Assembly (NCBI GenBank): GCA_903932425.1
Contig: CAIZGG010000277.1
Coordinates: forward strand, 1-54,979
DNA: 54,979 nucleotides
DNA from: an uncultured beta proteobacterium
GTDB taxonomy: Bacteria; Pseudomonadota; Gammaproteobacteria; Burkholderiales; Burkholderiaceae_B
Direction: 5' to 3'
Positions 8,168 to 15,586 of this stretch are shown here, in pieces (positions within the stretch are counted from its first letter, which is position 1; every line of letters starts with the position of its first letter). Both the position numbers and the translations under genes were made by a program. The notes beneath the pieces were generated by a model, which did no database searches, was not told the origin of the DNA, and saw nothing but the letters and a program-made list of their open reading frames with translations.

Positions 8168-8984
8168 TTCAATGAACAAGCCTCGTTTTCAGAAGCGTAC
8201 AATTTTTTTACTACTTTATTTGATATTCGCCATATTGCCCATTTATTGGATGATCAATATGTCGTTCAAAACTAACGAAGAAATTGTTTCAAGCTTTTCT
8301 TTTTTTCCTCACGCGCTAACTTGGGAAAACTATAAAACTATCCTCACAGATGAATCGTGGTACTCGGGTTACATCAATTCGTTGATCTACGTCGCGATTA
8401 ATGTGGTGATATCTTTAACAGTCGCATTGCCAGCCGCTTATGCTTTTTCTCGCTATCAGTTTATCGGTGACAAGCACGTCTTTTTTTGGTTGTTGACCAA
8501 TCGTATGACACCACCAGCAGTATTTTTACTGCCTTTTTTTCAGCTCTACAGCGCCGTGGGGTTGATGGATACTCATTTGGGTGTTGCGCTTGCTCACTTG
8601 GTATTTAACGTGCCACTTGCAGTTTGGATCCTAGAAGGTTTTATGTCGGGTATTCCGCGCGAAATTGACGAGACTGCATACATCGATGGATATAGTTTTC
8701 CTAGATTTTTCTTGACGATCTTTATGCCTTTGATTAAGGCTGGAATTGGTGTCGCTGCTTTTTTCTGCTTTATGTTTAGCTGGGTTGAATTGCTGCTTGC
8801 CAGAACGTTAACAAGCGTCAACGCGAAACCGATTGTGGCCACCATGACACGAACAGTGTCGGCAGCTGGCATGGATTGGGCTACCTTGGCGGCTGCGGGC
8901 GTTCTGACGATTGTGCCGGGTGCGATTGTCATCTGGTTTGTCAGGCATTACATCGCAAAAGGTTTTGCGATGGGGCGCGTGTAA
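8160..8984 (+). CDS. glpQ: Glycerol ABC importer permease GlpQ
   Basis: 274 residues, a MalG-type permease. Six transmembrane segments are suggested (the first TIFLLLYLIFAILPIYWMI). Family motifs are NMSFKTNEE after helix 1 and the EAA loop IDETAYIDGYSFPRFF followed by a short turn and MPL. The start at 8160 is chosen because AGAAGG lies five bases upstream and it overlaps glpP by 8 bp; an ATG at 8172 is the alternative. The partner of GlpP. Not related to the phosphodiesterase GlpQ of E. coli despite the shared symbol. Confidence 0.9.
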   Translation: MTSSMNKPRFQKRTIFLLLYLIFAILPIYWMINMSFKTNEEIVSSFSFFPHALTWENYKTILTDESWYSGYINSLIYVAINVVISLTVALPAAYAFSRYQFIGDKHVFFWLLTNRMTPPAVFLLPFFQLYSAVGLMDTHLGVALAHLVFNVPLAVWILEGFMSGIPREIDETAYIDGYSFPRFFLTIFMPLIKAGIGVAAFFCFMFSWVELLLARTLTSVNAKPIVATMTRTVSAAGMDWATLAAAGVLTIVPGAIVIWFVRHYIAKGFAMGRV

Positions 8985-8999
8985 CGCAAAGGAGACGCT

Positions 9000-9308
9000 A
9001 TGTTCGATTGGATGGCTTGGACAATGCCCGTTGCAATTTTTTTTATAGGCATTGCGCTAATGCTTTTTAGTTTGACGGTATGGGAAATCAAATCACCCTC
9101 TGTCACACGCAAAGGATTTTTGCCAATAGAGACCTCACGTGGAGATCGAGTTTTTATTGGTCTATTGGGTGCGGCGTACATCAACTTGGTCTTTGTTGGG
9201 ATCTCGGCGCGTTTGATGGATTGGTTGAGTTTGACGCAAGAGCCTAGTGTTTGGGTGAGTTTTGTGTGCTCGATGTTGTTTGTGTTGTTTGTCTTGCGTC
9301 GTGGATAA
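9000..9308 (+). CDS. glpU: Small membrane protein GlpU (DUF2160)
   Basis: 102 residues with three likely transmembrane helices (MPVAIFFIGIALMLFSLTVW; about 54-70; about 83-99). The central loop (GDRVFIGLLGAAYINLVFVG) and length match DUF2160, a family found almost only within glycerol ABC transporter operons. Strong AAAGGAG ribosome site. Its role in the importer is not established; an accessory membrane subunit is plausible. Position between glpQ and glpV is the standard order. Confidence 0.85.
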   Translation: MFDWMAWTMPVAIFFIGIALMLFSLTVWEIKSPSVTRKGFLPIETSRGDRVFIGLLGAAYINLVFVGISARLMDWLSLTQEPSVWVSFVCSMLFVLFVLRRG

Positions 9309-9334
9309 GTGTTTGGCTTAAAAGTTTTTACTAG

Positions 9335-9368
9335 TATTGAGCCACGTATTTCCCTGAGGGGTTCAATA
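9335..9368 (+). promoter_or_regulatory. Intercistronic hairpin before glpV
   Basis: TATTGAGCC (9335-9343) can pair with GGTTCAATA (9360-9368), nine pairs with one G-U wobble, in the only sizeable gap (95 bp) of the operon. It may protect the downstream mRNA or attenuate upstream transcripts, allowing the binding protein to be made in excess, as known for other ABC importer operons. No T run follows. Confidence 0.4.
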
Positions 9369-9403
9369 TTTATTTCATAAACGGGGAGAATTGTCAGGAG
9401 ACG

Positions 9404-11137
9404 ATGATGAAACTGCGATACAAAGCACTAGTCTTTGCGACGGTGTATGCAATGGCTGGTATGACCCATGCAGGTGCACCTGAAGCAAAGAAGTGGATCG
9501 ATTCCGAATTTCAACCTTCCACGCTGACTAAAGATCAGCAAGCAGCCGAAATGCAGTGGTTTATTGATGCCGCGCAAAAATTAAAAGCAAAAGGCGTTAC
9601 CGAGGTTTCAGTAGTGTCCGAGACGCTCACGACTCATGAGTATGAGTCTAAAGTGCTGGCTAAAGCTTTCGAAGAAATCACTGGCATTAAGGTTAAACAT
9701 GACTTGATTCAAGAGGGCGACGTTGTTGAAAAGTTGCAGACTTCTATGCAATCGGGCAAGTCAATCTATGACGGTTGGATTTCTGATTCTGACTTGATCG
9801 GTACGCATTATCGTTATGGCAAGATCTTGTCGCTCACTGACTATATGGCAGGTGCAGGCAAAGACTATACCAATCCTGGTCTTGATCTAAAGGATTTCAT
9901 CGGTACCAGTTTTACAACTGCACCTGACGGAAAGATGTATCAACTTCCAGACCAGCAGTTTGCAAACTTGTATTGGTTTCGCGCAGATTTGTTTGCACGC
10001 AAAGACTTACAAGATCAATTTAAGGCCAAGTATGGTTATGAGCTTGGGGTGCCCAAGAATTGGAGTGCCTACGAAGATATCGCTGCTTTCTTCTCTAATG
10101 ACGTGAAAACTATTGATGGTAAGCCAATCTATGGTCATATGGATTACGGCAAGAAGGATCCTTCATTAGGTTGGCGCTTTACGGATGCATGGTTATCAAT
10201 GGCAGGTACTGCTGATAAGGGGATTCCAAATGGTATGCCGATTGATGAATGGGGCATTCGTGTCGCAGACGACAAGTGCACGCCAGTGGGCGCCTCGGTC
10301 TCGCGCGGTGGTGCGACTAATTCACCTGCAGCGGTCTATGCTTTAACCAAGTATATCGATTGGATGAAGAAGTTTGCACCAAAAGAGGCGATGGGTATGA
10401 CCTTTGGCGAGTCGGGACCTGTCCCTGCCCAAGGCCAGATTGCGCAACAAATTTTTTGGTACACCGCGTTTACGGCCGATATGACCAAGACAGGTTTGCC
10501 GGTGGTGAATGCAGACGGCAGCCCCAAATGGCGGATGGCACCTGGCCCGCATGGTCCATATTGGAAAGAAGGCATGCAAAACGGCTACCAAGACGTAGGC
10601 TCATGGACATTCTTTAAAGACCATGACGCTAACAAAGTGGCTGCAGCTTGGCTATATGCTCAGTTCATTACGGCAAAAACGACTTCACTGAAAAAATCGA
10701 TCACTGGTCTGACCTTTATTCGTGATAGCGATATCCGCAGTGATTTCTTTACTCAAAATGCCAACAAGTACGGTGGACTGATTGAGTTCTATCGCAGCCC
10801 AGCTCGGGTTGCATGGACCCCAACGGGCACTAACGTTCCTGATTATCCGAAATTGGCTCAGCTCTGGTGGAAGAACGTCGCACTCGCGGTTACAGGCGAA
10901 AAAACACCGCAGGGAGCGATGGATAATTTAGCCGATGAGATGGATCAGGTGATGGCGCGTTTAGAGAGGGCAGGCATGGCTGTTTGCCCGCCCAAGCTAA
11001 ATGCCAAAAGCGATCCTAGCAAGTGGCTGAGCGATGACCATGCACCATGGAAAAAGCTCACGAACGAGAAGCCAAAGGGTGAAACGGTTGCTTACGATAA
11101 GCTCTTACAAGCTTGGAAAGAAGGTCGAGTTCAGTAA
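9404..11137 (+). CDS. glpV: Glycerol ABC importer periplasmic binding protein GlpV
   Basis: 577 residues, unusually large for a binding protein but normal for GlpV. The signal peptide is about 23 residues (MMKLRYKALVFATVYAMAGM, ending THAG). The mature protein is an extracellular solute-binding protein family 1 type fold. It begins APEAKKWIDSEFQPSTL, as in rhizobial GlpV, and has TVSVVSETLTTHEYES-like strand motifs (here EVSVVSETLTTHEYESKV) and IQEGDVVEKLQTSMQSG. CAGGAG precedes the tandem ATG start (9404 or 9407). It captures glycerol in the periplasm and delivers it to GlpPQ. The last gene of the operon, closed by the terminator at 11157-11184. Confidence 0.93.
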   Translation: MMKLRYKALVFATVYAMAGMTHAGAPEAKKWIDSEFQPSTLTKDQQAAEMQWFIDAAQKLKAKGVTEVSVVSETLTTHEYESKVLAKAFEEITGIKVKHDLIQEGDVVEKLQTSMQSGKSIYDGWISDSDLIGTHYRYGKILSLTDYMAGAGKDYTNPGLDLKDFIGTSFTTAPDGKMYQLPDQQFANLYWFRADLFARKDLQDQFKAKYGYELGVPKNWSAYEDIAAFFSNDVKTIDGKPIYGHMDYGKKDPSLGWRFTDAWLSMAGTADKGIPNGMPIDEWGIRVADDKCTPVGASVSRGGATNSPAAVYALTKYIDWMKKFAPKEAMGMTFGESGPVPAQGQIAQQIFWYTAFTADMTKTGLPVVNADGSPKWRMAPGPHGPYWKEGMQNGYQDVGSWTFFKDHDANKVAAAWLYAQFITAKTTSLKKSITGLTFIRDSDIRSDFFTQNANKYGGLIEFYRSPARVAWTPTGTNVPDYPKLAQLWWKNVALAVTGEKTPQGAMDNLADEMDQVMARLERAGMAVCPPKLNAKSDPSKWLSDDHAPWKKLTNEKPKGETVAYDKLLQAWKEGRVQ

Positions 11138-11156
11138 AACGAGTGTAGTTCAGTAA

Positions 11157-11184
11157 AAAAGAGGAGTCTTCGGACTCCTCTTTT
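11157..11184 (+). terminator. Strong rho-independent terminator after glpV
   Basis: A perfect 12-bp stem (AAAAGAGGAGTC with GACTCCTCTTTT) closed by a TTCG tetraloop, ending in four T and preceded by six A. It is near-symmetric and so may act in both directions. It closes the glycerol operon. Confidence 0.92.
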
Positions 11185-11398
11185 AGTTGAATGGTAATAA
11201 GATTCGGTGCCCCAAGCAATAAGGTGATAGTCAGTTCCGTAATCCCGTATCCAAAAGCGGATGCTATTTTTAACTCGAGGCTGATGTCCTTATTCCCCAC
11301 AAAGGCTTTGGTTTCAGTCAGAGTGCTGACAGCCTGACCATCTACTATTGTCTTTAAATCGACAAAGTTGGCGCTGTGAGAATTCGATATATTGATTG

Positions 11399-11503
11399 CA
11401 GTTTCACGTCGAAGCCGATGATGGCTTTAAGTATGACTATGAGGCTGACTTCTGCAAGGCAACGAATCTCTACATCACCGATTCAACGGTGAAGTACGAT
11501 TAA
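11399..11503 (+). pseudogene. Possible C-terminal gene remnant in a 400-bp gap
   Basis: Between the glpV terminator and the TPR gene (11185-11585) no intact gene is visible. One frame reads QFHVEADDGFKYDYEADF and then CKATNLYITDSTVKYD before a TAA at 11501, with a stop two codons upstream of the first residue and no start or ribosome site. The residue mix looks protein-like (alternating polar and aromatic, as in a beta-rich C-terminus), suggesting the decayed end of a lost gene. No family recognised. Confidence 0.25.
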
Positions 11504-11585
11504 TCATTTGAAAGTACAGGTGTTAAACAACGGCAGCAACGCACGGGTAACAGGTCAAACGCAATAAAATGGCGTGAGACTTGGT

Positions 11586-12785
11586 TTAGCCAACCGAAGC
11601 CAAGGTTCGCTCGATAATCGTACGCTGTGCGTGGCTGCCGCCCAAAGTCACTGAGTTTTTGACACATTCGGTCAGAGCCTGGCGCGCTACTGAAATATCG
11701 CGTGCGCGCCACGAGGTTAAGCCATCCACCCACGCCAAGGCGCTCGAGGCTCCGCCATGCCCTGCTTCAGCGTGTTTTTGCAGGCGCAGGCGACAGGCCT
11801 TTAACGCCCTTGGTTGCCCGGTACCGGCCGCAAGCATAGCCAAATGAAGTTCGGCAAAGACGTTGCCCCCATTTGCAAATTTATGTTGTGCAAATTTTTC
11901 TGCTGTAGTCCAGTTCAGATCGCTTATTCCCCTTAGTTTCAAACGCCACAACAAAGAGGCGGTATCGGTCATACCTACTAAGGGTGGGGCATAGGCGAGG
12001 TGAGGTTCAATCACTGTGAGCAAGCGGTTAATCGCCTGTTCGGTTTGACCTAGTTCAAGTTCGCAGAGCGCCGTATGCCAGTGCACGTGACCAAAAAGCA
12101 TCGCTGTATCGGGGTACTGCGCCAACCATGTTTTGGCAAAACCCATTGCTAGCTCTGGTTCGTTCAGCTCAAACCTTGCATGCATCATCACGTGGGCTGC
12201 ATTACCGTTTGCGGTACGAAGTTCTAGGCTGCGCGAGACAAAGGGCAAACCGGCCTCAGGCTGATTAGTTTCAATCAGGGCCCAGCCACGATGACTGAGC
12301 AACCAAGGGTGATTGGTAGGGTAGTGTGGGACGAGTTTTTGTACGAAGTCAAAACGCTGTTGATCATGATCGGCTTGCCCGCTGAAGGTGATCAAGCCAA
12401 AGGCTCCAAGCGCAAGTGATATGACTAGCGCGTCGCTTGGCCATCGATCAGCATGCGCACGCACGCTTTGCAGCGCTGCAGCAGATCGACCCTCAAGCAT
12501 CAGGTTGATAATGCCAACATGAGATTGCTCGCGTTCGGTCACTGCGTTGACTAAGCGTTGCGCTTTCGTTGAGGCCTCTCGCGCTTCAGTACTGCAGCCT
12601 GCAGACAGCAACAGCAGCGCACGGGTGCTATGTGCTAACGCAAAATCGGGAGCCTGTTCAAGTGCCTGCTCAATCGCTGCGAGCGCGCCGGGCCACGCAT
12701 GCAATTGGCAATCTACCGCATGATCGTAAGCCTTGATTGCGGCGTCAGAGTGACAGGTTACAACCTGATTAAAAGAATCTTTCAA
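11586..12785 (-). CDS. Tetratricopeptide repeat protein (TTC38-like)
   Basis: 399 residues, alpha-helical throughout. TPR-like units are visible: ALAAIEQALEQAPDFALAHS (about 34-53), QSVRAHADRWPSDAL, GLPFVSRSLELRTANGNAAH, AMGFAKTWLAQYPDTA and TEQAINRLLTVIEPHL. The overall pattern, including VMMHARFELNEPELAMGF and GHVHWHTALCELELG, resembles the TTC38-like family of soluble TPR proteins, whose function is unknown. No signal peptide, so cytoplasmic. The start is a TTG at 12785 preceded by AGGTGA; no nearby ATG fits. It lies convergent to the glycerol operon and may share an upstream region with the egtB end. A degenerate 23-bp tandem array lies directly upstream (12809-12957). Confidence 0.7.
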   Translation of the reverse strand: MKDSFNQVVTCHSDAAIKAYDHAVDCQLHAWPGALAAIEQALEQAPDFALAHSTRALLLLSAGCSTEAREASTKAQRLVNAVTEREQSHVGIINLMLEGRSAAALQSVRAHADRWPSDALVISLALGAFGLITFSGQADHDQQRFDFVQKLVPHYPTNHPWLLSHRGWALIETNQPEAGLPFVSRSLELRTANGNAAHVMMHARFELNEPELAMGFAKTWLAQYPDTAMLFGHVHWHTALCELELGQTEQAINRLLTVIEPHLAYAPPLVGMTDTASLLWRLKLRGISDLNWTTAEKFAQHKFANGGNVFAELHLAMLAAGTGQPRALKACRLRLQKHAEAGHGGASSALAWVDGLTSWRARDISVARQALTECVKNSVTLGGSHAQRTIIERTLASVG

Positions 12786-12808
12786 TAATCACCTGATAAA
12801 TAGGTAAG

Positions 12809-12957
12809 CCAATTGAGAAAAACCTTTCATCCCAAGCTAGACAGATCTGTCATGCTAAATGAGAAAGATCCCTTTTTTTTCAACCGAGACAATCTGGCAA
12901 GCCAAATAAGAAATACCCGCTGTGCCAAGTGAGCAGAGCCTATCATACCTAAGATGC
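12809..12957. repeat. Degenerate 23-bp tandem repeat array
   Basis: A diverged motif of the form CCAAATGAGAAAGATC recurs at about 12809, 12832, 12855, 12880, 12902, 12925 and 12948, i.e. steps of 23, 23, 25, 22, 23 and 23. It fills nearly the whole gap between the TPR gene start and the egtB stop. Units share a C-(C/T)-A-A core and often a TGAG. The array is decayed. No gene function is implied. Confidence 0.7.
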
Positions 12958-12958
12958 T

Positions 12959-14185
12959 TTAATCTTTTGCGAGTCTGACACCAGTCAGTTGCCAGCGCGC
13001 ATGCGTCGGGAAAAAATTACGATACGTAGTGCGTGAATGTCCGGCAGGGGTGTAAGCCGAGCTGCCTCGCAGCACCATTTGGTTAATCATAAACTTACCG
13101 TTGTACTCACCCGCGATGCCGCCCCAGGGCCTGTAACCGGGGTAAGAGCTGTAGTTGCTACTGGTCCATTGCCATACCTTGCCAAACAAATCTGCTGCGT
13201 GTTGTCGAGTTGCAAACGCTTCCCACTCGAACTCGGTAGGCAGGCGTGCGCCTGCGTACGCTTTAATATTTTTAGAAGCCCAGCGCGCAAAGGCTTCAGC
13301 TTCGAAGTAACTAATGTGAGTGACCGCGTCTTGCGAGACGAGCTTGCGCTGACCATAAAGTGAAAAATGACAATATGAGCCGTCGTCTTTAAGACTCCAA
13401 TACAGGGGGGCAAAAATGTTTTCGGCTTTTACCCAAGCCCAGCCCGCATCTAACCACCATTGAGCGTTCTGGTATCCCTTATCTTCAATAAATAGCAGCC
13501 AGTCGGCGTTTGTCACCAGCGTGCTACCCAACGCGTGAGCGGAGTTAAACACAGTATGCCTTGGGGCTTCATTGTCAAAGTGAAACGCATCGCCTTGGTA
13601 ACCAATTTCAAGTAAGCCAGATTGTCCTTCAAGCCATTTAAACTCCTCGAGACAAGCGGTTGGTCGCTTATCTTTCAACAAATAAGACGGCAGCAAAGAA
13701 TTCGTCGAAAACAGATGCTGAATGTCGGTTAGTAAAAGCTCTTGATGTTGCTGTTCGTGGTTGATCCCAAGTTGAATCAACCACCGCAGCTCGGCTGCAT
13801 GATTGTGTTTGAATAAGGAATTGATACGAGCATCAATATTTTTACGCCACTCAAAGATCTCAGCTAAGGTCGGTCTAGTGAGCAATCCACGTTGATGGCG
13901 TGGATGCTTATCCCCAACGCCGTTGTAATAGCTATTGAACAAGACGGCGAATTGAGAGTTCCAAAATTTAAAGTTATGTTCATAAGGCTTAAGCAGCATG
14001 ACTTCATAAAACCAAGTCACATGAGCAAGATGCCACTTGGCAGGACTTGCGTCCGGCATCGACTGAGCCTGACAATCTTCGGGGCTAAGCGACGAAACTA
14101 ATTCTGTTGAATAAAGTCGTGACGCATTGAATTGCGCTAAAAGATTTTCAACTGACGCGTCGATTATTTGTGGATTACTTGGCAT
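12959..14185 (-). CDS. egtB: Ergothioneine biosynthesis sulfoxide synthase EgtB
   Basis: 408 residues. A non-haem iron enzyme joining a thiol donor to trimethyl-histidine (hercynine) with O2. The N-terminal DinB-like domain holds the iron ligands: H52 (WHLAHVTWFYE) and the HX3HXE motif HEQQHQE (143-149). The C-terminal formylglycine-generating-enzyme-like domain shows LPTEFEWEAFA, WQWTSSNYSSYPGYRP and GSSAYTPAGHSRTTYRNFFP. The start ATG at 14185 lies inside the end of egtD (11-bp overlap), so the two are translationally coupled. With egtD but no egtA or egtC here, the enzyme may use cysteine directly, as in fungal Egt1 and some bacterial EgtB types. That substrate choice is inference. Confidence 0.93.
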   Translation of the reverse strand: MPSNPQIIDASVENLLAQFNASRLYSTELVSSLSPEDCQAQSMPDASPAKWHLAHVTWFYEVMLLKPYEHNFKFWNSQFAVLFNSYYNGVGDKHPRHQRGLLTRPTLAEIFEWRKNIDARINSLFKHNHAAELRWLIQLGINHEQQHQELLLTDIQHLFSTNSLLPSYLLKDKRPTACLEEFKWLEGQSGLLEIGYQGDAFHFDNEAPRHTVFNSAHALGSTLVTNADWLLFIEDKGYQNAQWWLDAGWAWVKAENIFAPLYWSLKDDGSYCHFSLYGQRKLVSQDAVTHISYFEAEAFARWASKNIKAYAGARLPTEFEWEAFATRQHAADLFGKVWQWTSSNYSSYPGYRPWGGIAGEYNGKFMINQMVLRGSSAYTPAGHSRTTYRNFFPTHARWQLTGVRLAKD

Positions 14186-15125
14186 AAATGACCGCAAAGT
14201 ATTGTTCTGGATCTGTCCAAGTTTTTAGCGCCTGAAAGCCTGATCGGTTCAGTAAATCTTGAATTGATGCGATCGAATATTTATGCGAATTTTCGGTATG
14301 TATCAATTCGCCTTTCTTGAATAAGCGCTGCTTGCCATGCCATGACACAGAGGTATCCCGAAGTGCTTCAAGATAAAGCTCGACCCGTTCTTTCGAATGA
14401 TTAATTACCACTTTGTGACAAAAATGACTGACATCAAAATTTGCAGCTATGATGGCATTGACCGAGCGCAGGATATTCAAATTGAACGCAGCAGTGATTT
14501 TTAGAGGGTCGTCGTAGGCCGCCCGTAACACGCGATCTGCCTTCATGAGGTCAACCCCAATCAGCAGGCCGCCGCCCAGTGCTTCACGTTTGATTTGTGT
14601 CAGCAAGGCGTGGGCCTCAGTCGGTAGAAAATTACCAATGCTTGAGCCTGGATAGAAAAAGGTTCTTGGTGTTTGACTGAGCGTCTCAGGAAGTTTCAGT
14701 GTGTGTGAAAAATCCATGCCAATTCCGTACATGGGGATATCAGCATACTGACTTTGCAGTTTTTCTAAAGCCTCTTTTAAGTACTCAACTGAAAAGTCGA
14801 TCGCTACATAAGACAACGGTTTGATTGATTCAAAGAGGCGGGCGGCCTTTTTGCAATCTCCCGCCCCTAAGTCAATCAATATGGGGTCGTTGCCTAAGGC
14901 TGTCGCGATTTCATTTTTGTATTGCAACAGTATCTCTGTCTCGACGGCGGTCGGATAGTATTCAGGCAAAAGTGTGATTGCGGTAAAAAGATGAGCACCA
15001 AGCCCGTCATACAAAAACTTAGGTGCGATCGTTGCCGATTCTGCAAGCAACCCGGCCTCAATCTCGGTCACGAGGTTTTGTGTCGAGATAACTTGTTGGC
15101 TTTCAAGGAAAACGGGTTTTTGCAT
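14175..15125 (-). CDS. egtD: L-histidine N-alpha-methyltransferase EgtD
   Basis: 316 residues, the usual EgtD length. It transfers three methyl groups from S-adenosylmethionine to histidine to form hercynine, the first ergothioneine step. Visible features: the substrate-side N-terminus KFLYDGLGAHLFTAITLLPE (matching the typical KYFYD-GS-LFE pattern), the SAM-binding loop LIDLGAGDCKKA (83-94), YVAIDFSVEYLKEA, and TFFYPGSSIGNF followed by GVDLMKADRVLRAAYDD. First gene of a two-gene operon with egtB. It diverges from the DUF427 gene over a 110-bp gap. Confidence 0.95.
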   Translation of the reverse strand: MQKPVFLESQQVISTQNLVTEIEAGLLAESATIAPKFLYDGLGAHLFTAITLLPEYYPTAVETEILLQYKNEIATALGNDPILIDLGAGDCKKAARLFESIKPLSYVAIDFSVEYLKEALEKLQSQYADIPMYGIGMDFSHTLKLPETLSQTPRTFFYPGSSIGNFLPTEAHALLTQIKREALGGGLLIGVDLMKADRVLRAAYDDPLKITAAFNLNILRSVNAIIAANFDVSHFCHKVVINHSKERVELYLEALRDTSVSWHGKQRLFKKGELIHTENSHKYSIASIQDLLNRSGFQALKTWTDPEQYFAVIYAK

Positions 15126-15235
15126 GACTGATCTGAGACCTTAGCGAGACTGAGCGATCTGTATAACATGAGATATCATGCAAACAGAGTGTCTATCAGA
15201 TTACCCTGACTCTGAGACATTTTTCGGAGAAGCAC

Positions 15236-15517
15236 ATGAAAGCGATTTGGAATGGTGAAGTCTTAGCTGAGTCTAATGAAACCGTGGTTGTTGAAGGCAA
15301 TCATTATTTTCCCGACTCGGCATTAAAAACTGAGTTTTTTAAGCCTTCCTCCAAGCAAACAATCTGCTCTTGGAAGGGCACGGCTCATTACTACGACGTC
15401 TGCGTGAACGGCGAAACGAACAAAGAGGCGGCTTGGTTCTACCCTCATCCCAAGGTTGAGGCAAATCAAATTCTTGGACATGTCGCTTTTTGGAAGGGTG
15501 TCGAGGTTCGTGCTTGA
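15236..15517 (+). CDS. DUF427 domain protein
   Basis: 93 residues, essentially one DUF427 domain: MKAIWNGEVLAESNETVVVE, then YFPDSALKTEFFKPS, TICSWKGTAHYYDV, and AWFYPHPK with GHVAFWKGVEV at the end. The conserved TXCPWKG-like (here TICSWKG) and FYP motifs are present. A small beta-sandwich-like fold is known for the family; the biochemical role is not established. GGAGAA ribosome site. Divergent from egtD and followed 69 bp later by ygiQ. Confidence 0.88.
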   Translation: MKAIWNGEVLAESNETVVVEGNHYFPDSALKTEFFKPSSKQTICSWKGTAHYYDVCVNGETNKEAAWFYPHPKVEANQILGHVAFWKGVEVRA

Positions 15518-15586
15518 CCATAAGGTTTGCAAGGGCTAAACGCCCAAACAGGCTTACATTGCGTACAATCGGCACGGCTGATTGAT

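Noticed and set aside
15126-15235. Repeated TGAG-containing stretches between egtD and the DUF427 gene, like a fourth tandem array
   Set aside because: Spacing drifts between about 16 and 18 bp, with only two or three recognisable units; not convincing next to the other arrays.
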